Source: Bacteroidaceae bacterium
GTDB taxonomy: Bacteria; Bacteroidota; Bacteroidia; Bacteroidales; Bacteroidaceae
NCBI GenBank assembly: GCA_017559845.1
Contig: JAFYQQ010000001.1
Span: forward strand, 28,679-92,678
Direction of reading: 5' to 3'
DNA: 64,000 bases
Positions 52,832 through 59,873 of the stretch are shown here, in pieces. The translations under genes were made by a program, and so were the position numbers. Within the stretch, counting starts at the first letter, position 1. Every line of letters begins with the position of its first letter. The notes under the pieces were generated by a model. It worked only from the letters and a program-made list of their open reading frames with translations, was not told where the DNA came from and did no database searches.

Positions 52832-53677
52832 CTATTTCCCCAGGAATGGCAGCACAATTTGCTCTGTACGTTTCCACAGCTCTTCCATTTGTCTGTGGCT
52901 TGTGTATTTCTTTCCAATGTTGATGATTTTCCTTGAACGGTTGAATGTGCCGGTCTGCCCTTCCGCTTCCTTGTCCAACAGCAGATGGATAGCTGTGTCT
53001 GCCCCCTGCCTGGGTGTTCTGATGAGTGGGCGGAATACAAGGTCTGTAATCGGGTCGAAGAACATCTGCATGCGGATGATGCCGGTGTCCACAATGCCCG
53101 GGTCTACGGCATTTACCGTAATGCCTCTCTCTTTGACGAGTTTTGCCAGCGACAGGCTGAAAAGTGTCATGGCCAGTTTGGAGTTGCTGTAAACCGGTAT
53201 GCGCCAGAAGGAGCCTTTCCTGCCTTTCTCGAAGAAATCTGGGAAGTCCAGTTTGCCCAGCAGGTAGACACAGGATGCCATGTTCACAATGCGTGCTCCG
53301 GCATTCATCATGGGCAGCAACAAGCGTGTAAGCAGATAGGGCCCCACATAGTTTACACTGATTGTCCTTTCCAGTCCGTCCACCGTGATGTGTCTGCCCG
53401 TCTCCATTGTACCGGCATTGTTCATGAGCAGATTCACCTCGCTAAAGCGTTCTTTAATTGTGTCGGCAAACTGGCGCACGCTCTGAAGGTTCGCCAGGTC
53501 AAGACCTATTACCTCAATGTCCTTGTTGCCCGTTTCGGCGATGAGTTGCCTGCACTTCTCTTCTGCCAGTCGGGGGCTGTAGCAGGCCATAATGGTGTGG
53601 TATCCAGCTTGTGCCACGGCACGGGTTTCCTCGAAACCCATTCCGCCGTCGGCTCCGGTTATAATTGCAAGTTTCAT
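52832..53677 (-). CDS. Short-chain dehydrogenase/reductase of the steroid operon (likely hydroxysteroid dehydrogenase)
   Basis: 281 residues from the ATG at 53677, which overlaps the TGA of the preceding gene (ATGA). A classical SDR: cofactor motif TGADGGMG (7-14), NNAG (86-89), catalytic Ser135 (VNMAS), Tyr163 and Lys167 (VYSNSKLAM). Such enzymes oxidise or reduce a secondary alcohol with NAD(P). It is the last gene of an operon with a flavin ene-reductase and a steroid 5-alpha-reductase homologue, so a 3-hydroxysteroid or 3-keto bile acid is the most likely substrate. That is inferred from context; by sequence alone it could act on other lipids. Confidence 0.85.
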   Translation of the reverse strand: MKLAIITGADGGMGFEETRAVAQAGYHTIMACYSPRLAEEKCRQLIAETGNKDIEVIGLDLANLQSVRQFADTIKERFSEVNLLMNNAGTMETGRHITVDGLERTISVNYVGPYLLTRLLLPMMNAGARIVNMASCVYLLGKLDFPDFFEKGRKGSFWRIPVYSNSKLAMTLFSLSLAKLVKERGITVNAVDPGIVDTGIIRMQMFFDPITDLVFRPLIRTPRQGADTAIHLLLDKEAEGQTGTFNRSRKIINIGKKYTSHRQMEELWKRTEQIVLPFLGK

Positions 53678-54918
53678 CGTTTCTGTGTGTCCTGTTCTTT
53701 TTCTATACGTTCTATTTCGCGCACAATGGCAGGCGTCAGCGGTTCTTCCAGATGTTGGTGACATGCCATGTCCACGCTGTACATACGGGCTATGCAGTAG
53801 TTGCTGTGTCTGCATCCGCATCGGTGGTGAGGGTCTTCCTTCAGACGGTTTACAAAGTCCGGTTCGTTCAGCAGACTGCGTGCCATCTGCACCGCTTCAA
53901 AGCCGTGCGAAAGCACTTCGTTTATCTTGTCTCCTGCCACAAGCCCGCCCACGTAGATGAACTTCATGTCCGGCATGGCTTGGCGGAAGCGGAGCGCGTC
54001 TTCCAGGAAAAAGGCCTCCTGATAGGGAACCGTGGGAACCATCATCTTGCCACAAGCCCGCACACCATACTTGAGCCAGGCCTTGTCCATATAATGGGTC
54101 ATGGTGTGTATGGGCATTTCGCCGCGCATCACATACATTGGTGTGGCACTGACCAGACCACCGCTCAATACAATGGCGTGTGTGCCCAATTGTTGCAGAC
54201 GTTTGGCAATTTCAATGCTCTCTTCAATTGTGGTGCCGGGACGCTTCAGGCCGTCACGCATATTCATCTTGACCACCACGGCCATGTCGTTTCCTGCAGC
54301 CTTCATCACCTCTTCCATGCACATGGTCATGAACCGCATCCGGTTTTCCAACGGACCGCCGTATTCGTCGCGTCTGCGGTTGAAATATGTGTTTAGGAAC
54401 TGGTCAATGAGATAGCCGTGGCCGCAATGGATTTCCACACTGTCAAATCCTGCCTCGCGTGCCAGATTCACCGCCCTCCCGAAGTTTTTGGCAAGAGCGG
54501 GAAGCTCATCACGCCGCAAACCCCTGACAAGGGTGGGCGAGTACAGGTTGAAACCCGTGCTGGCACCTACTGGTATGCAACCGCAGATTTCCTTGTGGCT
54601 CATGTTGCCGCAATGCCCCAACTGAATGCCGGCTGCGGCTCCTTCCTTGTGAATGCCTTCGGTCAGTCTGCGCAGTCCAGGAATGATTTCCGGTCGCATA
54701 ACCAACTGGCGGTCAAAGCTCAGACCGCTTTCCTCCACTGCCGCATATGCTATGGTCGTCATGCCCACACCGCCTCGTGCCACGCTCGTATGGTAGTCAT
54801 ACAGCATCTGGCTCGGTTCGTGTCCCGGACACATGCTTTCAAAGGCTGCACTGCGAATGGTGCGGTTTCTCAATGTCAAGGGGCCGATGTGTGCCTCTTG
54901 GAATATTCTGTTCTCCAT
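53674..54918 (-). CDS. Old Yellow Enzyme family flavin reductase (likely 3-keto-delta-4-steroid 5-beta-reductase)
   Basis: 414 residues. An FMN TIM-barrel ene-reductase: IGPLTLRNRTIRSAAFESM, GIQLGHCGNMS, DSVEIHCGHGYLIDQFLNTYFNRRRDEYGGPLENRMRF, VVVKMNMRDG, FIYVGGLVAGDKI and FEAVQMARSLLNEPDF. It ends with a cysteine cluster (HHRCGCRHSNYCIARMYSVDMACHQ), like the iron-sulfur-binding part of BaiCD/BaiH and dienoyl-CoA reductases, but stops before their NAD(P)H domain, so electrons must come from a partner. In a cluster with a 5-alpha-reductase homologue and an SDR, reduction of the ring-A double bond is the natural guess. Confidence 0.85.
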   Translation of the reverse strand: MENRIFQEAHIGPLTLRNRTIRSAAFESMCPGHEPSQMLYDYHTSVARGGVGMTTIAYAAVEESGLSFDRQLVMRPEIIPGLRRLTEGIHKEGAAAGIQLGHCGNMSHKEICGCIPVGASTGFNLYSPTLVRGLRRDELPALAKNFGRAVNLAREAGFDSVEIHCGHGYLIDQFLNTYFNRRRDEYGGPLENRMRFMTMCMEEVMKAAGNDMAVVVKMNMRDGLKRPGTTIEESIEIAKRLQQLGTHAIVLSGGLVSATPMYVMRGEMPIHTMTHYMDKAWLKYGVRACGKMMVPTVPYQEAFFLEDALRFRQAMPDMKFIYVGGLVAGDKINEVLSHGFEAVQMARSLLNEPDFVNRLKEDPHHRCGCRHSNYCIARMYSVDMACHQHLEEPLTPAIVREIERIEKEQDTQKR

Positions 54919-54930
54919 GTTGTGCTGTGT

Positions 54931-55698
54931 TTAGTATAGGAAGGGAATGATGCGTTTTCTGCGGCCTACGGCTTCGTTGCCGAACTCATCCCTGTACTTC
55001 CGGTGTATGGCGTGTGCCCTGGGAACCAGATTGGCTGCGGTCCACCACACAAACATCCAGCCTGCGGGATTGCCTAGCAGAATGGCGAATCCGGTCCATT
55101 CCATCAACTCGCCCAGGTAGTTCGCGCTGGTCACATAGTTGAACATGCCTCCCTTGGGCAGGTAATGGTTGGTGTCGCCGGGCTTCCTCAGATTGCGGAT
55201 GATGTGGTCAGACTTCATGTGGGTGTACATGCCGGTAAAGAAGAGTGCAATGCCTGGTACAAAATTCCATTGTTCGGCATAAGAGGCAAAGTCCGCATAT
55301 TCCGGTTTGGGAAACCACATGGTAAAGGCGCCTATCAACGTGCTGTTCACCAGATTGAATACCATGCCCATCAGTATGATGGCCAGGGGCATTTGGCTTT
55401 TCCCTTTCAGCAAACGGGGGAAGATGAAGCTGCGATAGGTATAGTGCAGGGCATAAAGGCAGAGGAAAAGTGTCTGTACCGTTCCGGGCTTGCCCGCCAA
55501 ACCGGACAGGAATGCGATGACAGGTACCAGCGCAGGAAATTCCATCAGGAACCACCCCAACTTGTTGCCGATACTGTATCCCCATTTGTCGCTACGGAAT
55601 TTCCCGTATCCGGCATCCACAAAGTACAGCGCCACAAAGACCACCAGGCCCATCAGCGCCATAATCTTCATGGCCAAAAGGAAGTACGTGTGATACAT
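54931..55698 (-). CDS. Steroid 5-alpha-reductase (SRD5A) family membrane enzyme
   Basis: 255 residues with six or more membrane helices. The C-terminal half matches the 3-oxo-5-alpha-steroid 4-dehydrogenase family: KSDHIIRNLRKPGDTNHYLPKGGMFNYVTSANYLGELMEWTGFAILLG, then NLVPRAHAIHRKYRDEFG and RKRIIPFLY at the very end. The Asn/Glu of ANYLGE and the Arg-His pair bind NADPH in known members. Relatives reduce the delta-4 bond of 3-keto steroids to the 5-alpha (allo) form. It lies 9 nt after the GH43 gene and 12 nt before the flavin reductase gene. Confidence 0.87.
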   Translation of the reverse strand: MYHTYFLLAMKIMALMGLVVFVALYFVDAGYGKFRSDKWGYSIGNKLGWFLMEFPALVPVIAFLSGLAGKPGTVQTLFLCLYALHYTYRSFIFPRLLKGKSQMPLAIILMGMVFNLVNSTLIGAFTMWFPKPEYADFASYAEQWNFVPGIALFFTGMYTHMKSDHIIRNLRKPGDTNHYLPKGGMFNYVTSANYLGELMEWTGFAILLGNPAGWMFVWWTAANLVPRAHAIHRKYRDEFGNEAVGRRKRIIPFLY

Positions 55699-55707
55699 AC
55701 CAGTCTA

Positions 55708-56844
55708 TTATTTTGTTTGGGTGATGTTGATGGTTTGCGGAGTGGTGGAAGGACCGTCAACTGTCAGTTTGCCGTCCTTGTCAATGTGCAGGGGGTCAAT
55801 GAAGACCACGCGTTCGCCCGGGTTGCTGCTCAGACGTCCGTGGTACACCGTATAGCGGTTTCCGTCGGGCATGGTGATGATCATGTTGTGTCCGGTGCCC
55901 ATTACTGTTCCGCCCTGGCTTACGTTTTCCTGCAGTACAGGATTGTGCGCAGCCTTCTTGAAGGGACCGAGCGGATTGTCAGCGGTGGCATAGCCCACGG
56001 CATAATATTTGCCTTCATAAGAGTTGGCGCTATACATTATATAATATGTATCGCCCTCCTTTATCAGATAGCTGCCCTCGGTCCAGCGGCGGTTCACGTC
56101 GCCGTTCACGGCACTGCGGCTTTCCCATTCGGCCTGTGCGTCGTCCAGTTTGGTGGGTGGAGCCAACAACAGTTTTGGCTCACCTATGATACCACTAAAA
56201 TCGGGTTTCAGCTCCACACCATATACCCAGCTCTCCTCAATCTCGCTGAATGAGCCAGCTTTGCGCAACGAGTCGGCAATCTCGCTCTCCACGCTGTGCT
56301 TGTAGCAGCAGCGGCTGTAGTAGAGGTAGCACTTCCCGTTTTCGTCATCAAAGTACACATTGGCGTCGATGATGGGATATTCGGGATTAAAGATGGGACG
56401 GTTCATCAGATCCTTGAACGGGCCGGCAGGGCTGTCGCTCACCGCAACGCCAATCTTGAAGTTCTCGCCCTCGTTTGTGGGGTTCACACGGTAGTTTGCG
56501 CTGTAGAAGAGATAGTATTTTCCGTTGCGCTCATATACCTCCGGTGCCCAGAAGCAGTCCACATTCCATTGGCTTGTGTCGCCGCCCTGGTATATCTGTC
56601 CGCAAGGTTCCCATGTGGCCAGGTCGTCCGAAACAAAGGCTTCAAAGCCGTCGCCCAGCGATGTGCCGTACATATAATAGCGTCCGTCAGACGCATACAG
56701 CAGATAGGGGTCGCCGAACTTCAGGGGAATGGGGTTGCACACTTCCGTTTCCTTTATCTCTTCCGTCTGCTTGGCGGCCTGTTGGCAGGCAGTCAGCATG
56801 GTACCGCACATGACTGTGCATAAAAGCATTTTTTTCATTTTCAT
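55708..56844 (-). CDS. GH43-type glycosidase lipoprotein, first gene of the steroid operon
   Basis: 378 residues from the ATG at 56844; the longer frame to 56928 starts upstream of the predicted transcription start and lacks a signal peptide. Lipobox MLTAC (Cys20). A five-bladed beta-propeller of the GH43/GH117-like clan: catalytic base Asp45 in LKFGDPYLLYASDG, WAPEVYERNGKYYLFYSA, pKa-modulating Asp in IIDANVYFDDENGKCYLYYS, and general acid Glu in RRWTEGSYLIKEGDTYYIMYSA; GTGHNMIITMPDG supplies the histidine. Typical activities are alpha-L-arabinofuranosidase or beta-xylosidase. Its place at the head of a steroid reductase operon is unusual and may mean that the natural substrates are glycosylated. 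Confidence 0.83.
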   Translation of the reverse strand: MKMKKMLLCTVMCGTMLTACQQAAKQTEEIKETEVCNPIPLKFGDPYLLYASDGRYYMYGTSLGDGFEAFVSDDLATWEPCGQIYQGGDTSQWNVDCFWAPEVYERNGKYYLFYSANYRVNPTNEGENFKIGVAVSDSPAGPFKDLMNRPIFNPEYPIIDANVYFDDENGKCYLYYSRCCYKHSVESEIADSLRKAGSFSEIEESWVYGVELKPDFSGIIGEPKLLLAPPTKLDDAQAEWESRSAVNGDVNRRWTEGSYLIKEGDTYYIMYSANSYEGKYYAVGYATADNPLGPFKKAAHNPVLQENVSQGGTVMGTGHNMIITMPDGNRYTVYHGRLSSNPGERVVFIDPLHIDKDGKLTVDGPSTTPQTINITQTK

Positions 56845-56925
56845 TTTCTTGTGTTTTTGCTTGGGCGGCGTTCTGTATGAAAGAAACAGGCGCATTTTCA
56901 TGCCATTCTGCCCATGTTTTCTCGG

Positions 56926-56933
56926 CAAAGATA
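56926..56933 (-). promoter_or_regulatory. -7 box of the GH43-steroid operon
   Basis: Minus-strand TATCTTTG (56933-56926), which would give a leader of about 75 nt to the ATG at 56844. No TTTG box at the usual distance, so activation by a regulator is possible. Confidence 0.5.
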
Positions 56934-56955
56934 ACCATTTTTTGGATTATTTCCT

Positions 56956-56963
56956 TATCTTTG
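56956..56963 (+). promoter_or_regulatory. -7 box for the small monooxygenase gene
   Basis: TATCTTTG at 56956-56963, 44 nt before the ATG. It is divergent from the steroid operon promoter, with only about 22 nt between the two -7 boxes. Confidence 0.5.
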
Positions 56964-57007
56964 TACCAAAATCATCATTTTTGTTCACTTAAATAATAGA
57001 AAAGCTT

Positions 57008-57283
57008 ATGTTACGAATCAATTGTTTTTTCCAAGCCAAGGAAGGCATGTATGAGCAGGCTTTGGAAGCCACCCTTGCACTTGTGGCCAAATCACAGACC
57101 CACGAAGGATGTCTGGGTTACGATGTGTTTGAAAGCGGAACACGCCCCGATGTGTTCGCCATCATTGAGACCTGGGAAAGCCAGGAAGCCCTGGACAAGC
57201 ACGAGGCCACTCCCGAGTTTGCCAAGTACGTCCCCATCATTCAGGAGTGTGGCGAACTGAAGATTGAGATTATGGAGAAATAG
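57008..57283 (+). CDS. Small ABM-domain (putative quinol monooxygenase-like) protein
   Basis: 91 residues, a single antibiotic-biosynthesis-monooxygenase fold domain (ferredoxin-like, usually dimeric). INCFFQAKEGMYEQALEATLALVAKSQTHEGCLGYDVFESGTRPDVFAIIETWESQEALDKHEATPEFAKYVPII covers the family pattern, including the EGCLGYD and WES...H motifs. YgiN-type members bind quinones; the substrate here is unknown. It is divergent from the steroid operon. Confidence 0.85.
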   Translation: MLRINCFFQAKEGMYEQALEATLALVAKSQTHEGCLGYDVFESGTRPDVFAIIETWESQEALDKHEATPEFAKYVPIIQECGELKIEIMEK

Positions 57284-57371
57284 TCAATGCATTGACTTGA
57301 TTCGGTCAACGCTATGACTTTGCTCACGCAATGCATTGTCTTTGTCAATACAATGCATTGCGTTTTTCATT
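57284..57371. repeat. 22-bp-period degenerate array (GCATTG family, 4 units)
   Basis: Units of 22 nt start at 57284, 57306, 57328 and 57350. Palindromic CAATGCATTG cores occur in units 1, 3 and 4. It belongs to the same family as the array at 23707-23816 and begins immediately after the stop codon of the monooxygenase gene. Confidence 0.75.
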
Positions 57372-57492
57372 GAACGTATGCCCTTCATTACGCCTTATTC
57401 CCTCAAAATTATCAGTTGCACGCTAAGAGCAAAGTTATATTAAGCCTCTCACAGCAAGTTTTTGCCAGTACCGCGACGGTATCATATAAGGT

Positions 57493-57580
57493 GGTACTGG
57501 AGTACCATCGCTTTGGTACTGTAGTGTATTAGGCTTGACACTGCAGTATCATCGGTATGGTATTGTAGCAATGAAAATGA
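57493..57580. repeat. 22-bp-period degenerate array (GGTACTG family, 4 units)
   Basis: Units of 22 nt start at 57493, 57515, 57537 and 57559 (GGTACTGGAGTACCATCG, GGTACTGTAGTGTATTAGG, GACACTGCAGTATCATCG, GGTATTGTAGCAATG). The cores are imperfect palindromes. The sequence is unrelated to the GCATTG family but the period is the same. Confidence 0.7.
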
Positions 57581-57627
57581 CTGACCAGAAAGGCAACGCG
57601 GTGCGTTTTTGAAGACAGTATAAAGAA

Positions 57628-57671
57628 CAGACGCACTGCCCTATATATAATATGATAGAGTAGTGCGTCTG
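57628..57671. terminator. Hairpin with 10-bp stem
   Basis: CAGACGCACT (57628-57637) pairs with AGTGCGTCTG (57662-57671) around a 24-nt AT-rich loop, followed by CTCGAATTTT. It could be a weak terminator for readthrough from the monooxygenase gene. Confidence 0.5.
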
Positions 57672-57788
57672 CTCGAATTTTAAATGCAGTCAGGATTTAT
57701 CTGACAGCAAAAATACGCATTTATCGGATAAACCTTATTTATGCTGTTCTTTGTTTCTACTATTTCGTCAGTCGTTTATCTCCGTTGC

Positions 57789-57927
57789 CGGATGCAGATT
57801 CAAGCCAAACCGATGGATAGGAAAAGGTTTTGGAGCAGTTTCTTCCTCCGTTGGAGAGTAAACAGCTCCAAACGGTTTACCGCTTGACCTTTTCTTATTC
57901 AAATAAGGTTGGCTACCTTCGCATCCG
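57789..57927. other. Long imperfect inverted repeat (possible structured RNA)
   Basis: Four blocks pair in nested order: CGGATGC with GCATCCG (57789/57921), AGCCAA with TTGGCT (57803/57909), GAAAAGGT with ACCTTTTC (57821/57887) and TTTGGAGC with GCTCCAAA (57829/57865). The whole could fold into a hairpin of about 140 nt. No coding frame covers it. Together with the arrays above it fills the 775-nt gap 57284-58058. Confidence 0.5.
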
Positions 57928-58058
57928 ACAAAGAGATAGACGGATGATGTTTATTATACAATGAAGCATATATTCATTTGGAAAGAGAGGTTTTAATGTA
58001 TTGAAAGCCTATTTTTGGAAGAAAACCAATACCTTTGCAGAAAAATTAAGCAAAGTAT

Positions 58059-59711
58059 ATGAAACAATATATCATAGTAATCATCTCGGCTCTCTGTTTG
58101 GCGTCTTGTAGCCACCACTCCAAGCATTGGGAAACCCTGACACAGGTAGAGTCATTTATGGAGGAAAGACCAGATAGTGCGTTAGCGGTTCTACAGAGTA
58201 TTGAAATTGGTGATTTATCTAGCAAAGAGGAGAAGGGAAAACGCGCTTTGTTATTATCTATTGCATTGGATAAAAATGAAATACGCCAGGCTGATTTTGA
58301 AATTTTGGACCCTGCCATTGATTATTATAAGGAGAATGGTTCTTCGACAGAACAAATGCTCACACTCTTTTACCAGGGGCAGATTCATCGCATCAACTCT
58401 CAATATGCGCAAGCATTAACTTGTTTTTGTGATGCAATAAAAATAAGTGATGCTCCCTCCAATATACACACTATTGCAAGAGTATATGATGCTCAAGGCG
58501 ATGTGTATAAATCATTGGCCAAGTGGAATGAAACAATCAAATCCAAATTATCTGCAGCCGATTGCTTTTCTAAATTGGATAATACAGATTATTGTGTAAG
58601 TGCCCTGTTGGATGTATTCTATAGCTATACACAAGAAGGAGATTTTATCAATGCCGAAAAATATCTAAATGAGTGCTATGATCACATTAAAGACATATCA
58701 AGTAAGACACTGAGTAAATATTATTCTTACTATCTAAACTTCTTGATTGCAACCAACAATTTAACTATAGTTGAAAATACCATACAAGAGTATTTGCGTA
58801 ATGTATCGGGGAATAATCTTCATTATCTTTCATTAGCTTATGCCTATATGGCGTTGGGTGATATTAACAAGGTTGCAGAAGCTCTATCTAAAAATGAATT
58901 ACCAGACGACAAAGAGAATATTTTACGACAATATGCTATTGTCGCAGCCTTAAATGCACATATGCAAGAGGGGCGTGAAATGTTGGAATCGTGCAAAGAG
59001 TTCTTTATTGAGCGAGATTCTCTTATATATTCTTTATACGAGAATGACATACAATATATGCATCAAAAGAACTCGGCAAAGTTGCAACAAGAAAGGGAAG
59101 AACTTAAGAAGCATACTAAAACCGTCATTATTATTTCTTCCATACTGGCACTTCTTATAACACTCCATATTCTAAAGGTCGTAAGGAAAAGATTGCAAGA
59201 TAGTCGAACTAAAAACATTATCTTAGAAAATGAAAAAGCTCTCTATGAGAATATGTATAAAGAAGTGTTATCCGAGCGGGACACGTTGAATGGTATGCTT
59301 GCTAATTCCTCTGTACGAGAAGAGACAATGACAATTATCCGTAATAGATTAGAAGTGCTAAACGCTATCGTTGTTTCCCATCTTTCGGATAGAGAGTCTG
59401 ATAATAAACGAGCAAATGAACAGCTACAAAACCTTATTGCCAATAGAGAAGTTTTTATAAAATCTACACGCCTTACATTAGAAGAAAACTATCCACATTT
59501 CTTTGCATATCTTCACGACAAGGGTTTGAAAGAGTTTGAGATTGATTTCTGTTGTCTCTACGCAATTGGCATGAAAGGCAAAGAGGTAAAAGCATATACT
59601 AATCTAAGTCGTCATTATAAAGACTGTAGTGAGGTTAGACAAAAACTTGGACTGGCAGAGAGTGATACTAATCTTTCAATTTTTTTGCAAAAACTTCTCA
59701 AAAAAGGCTAA
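58059..59711 (+). CDS. Membrane-anchored TPR sensor-regulator
   Basis: 550 residues. Lipobox-like start (ALCLASC, Cys17), TPR-type helical repeats (about 25-330; MEERPDSALAVLQSIEIGDLSSKEEKGKRALLLSIALDKN is the hallmark opening of this Bacteroidota family), one membrane helix (about 350-370, VIIISSILALLITLHIL), a coiled coil (about 375-450), and a C-terminal domain (about 480-550) resembling a degenerate helix-turn-helix (GLKEFEIDFCCLYAIGMKGKEVKAYTNLSRHYKDCSEVRQKLG). Such proteins are thought to sense a periplasmic signal and regulate a neighbouring outer-membrane system. Here the next gene, 162 nt on, is a barrel receptor. TACCTTTG at 58030-58037 may be its -7 box. AT-rich codons set it apart from genes to the left. 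Confidence 0.8.
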   Translation: MKQYIIVIISALCLASCSHHSKHWETLTQVESFMEERPDSALAVLQSIEIGDLSSKEEKGKRALLLSIALDKNEIRQADFEILDPAIDYYKENGSSTEQMLTLFYQGQIHRINSQYAQALTCFCDAIKISDAPSNIHTIARVYDAQGDVYKSLAKWNETIKSKLSAADCFSKLDNTDYCVSALLDVFYSYTQEGDFINAEKYLNECYDHIKDISSKTLSKYYSYYLNFLIATNNLTIVENTIQEYLRNVSGNNLHYLSLAYAYMALGDINKVAEALSKNELPDDKENILRQYAIVAALNAHMQEGREMLESCKEFFIERDSLIYSLYENDIQYMHQKNSAKLQQEREELKKHTKTVIIISSILALLITLHILKVVRKRLQDSRTKNIILENEKALYENMYKEVLSERDTLNGMLANSSVREETMTIIRNRLEVLNAIVVSHLSDRESDNKRANEQLQNLIANREVFIKSTRLTLEENYPHFFAYLHDKGLKEFEIDFCCLYAIGMKGKEVKAYTNLSRHYKDCSEVRQKLGLAESDTNLSIFLQKLLKKG

Positions 59712-59814
59712 GAGTAAACTTTTAGATTCATTATTTTCGAATAAGAAAAATTTTTTATTTTTTATCTATTGATTATAAATAAGTTAAATCAAGTAAATAA
59801 ATCTCACGTTTTTT

Positions 59815-59843
59815 CTTGGAAAACTTTTGTTTGCATAATTTTG
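59815..59843 (+). promoter_or_regulatory. Promoter for the barrel receptor gene
   Basis: CTTG (59815-59818), 17 nt, TAATTTTG (59836-59843), 30 nt before the ATG. The spacing is 2 nt shorter than ideal. Confidence 0.5.
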
Positions 59844-59873
59844 CTCTCAAATTCAAATTAAGAGAGCGAAAAA

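Noticed and set aside
53678..53821. Longer N-terminus for the SDR
   Set aside because: The extra 48 residues lie inside the flavin reductase gene, and the ATG at 53677 gives the standard SDR start with an ATGA overlap.
55165..56253. A 362-codon plus-strand frame across the 5-alpha-reductase and GH43 genes
   Set aside because: It spans two real genes on the other strand, including their junction, and has no recognisable domain; shadow frame.
57284..57580. CRISPR array interpretation of the 22-bp arrays
   Set aside because: Units are contiguous and degenerate with no unique spacers, and no cas gene is present.
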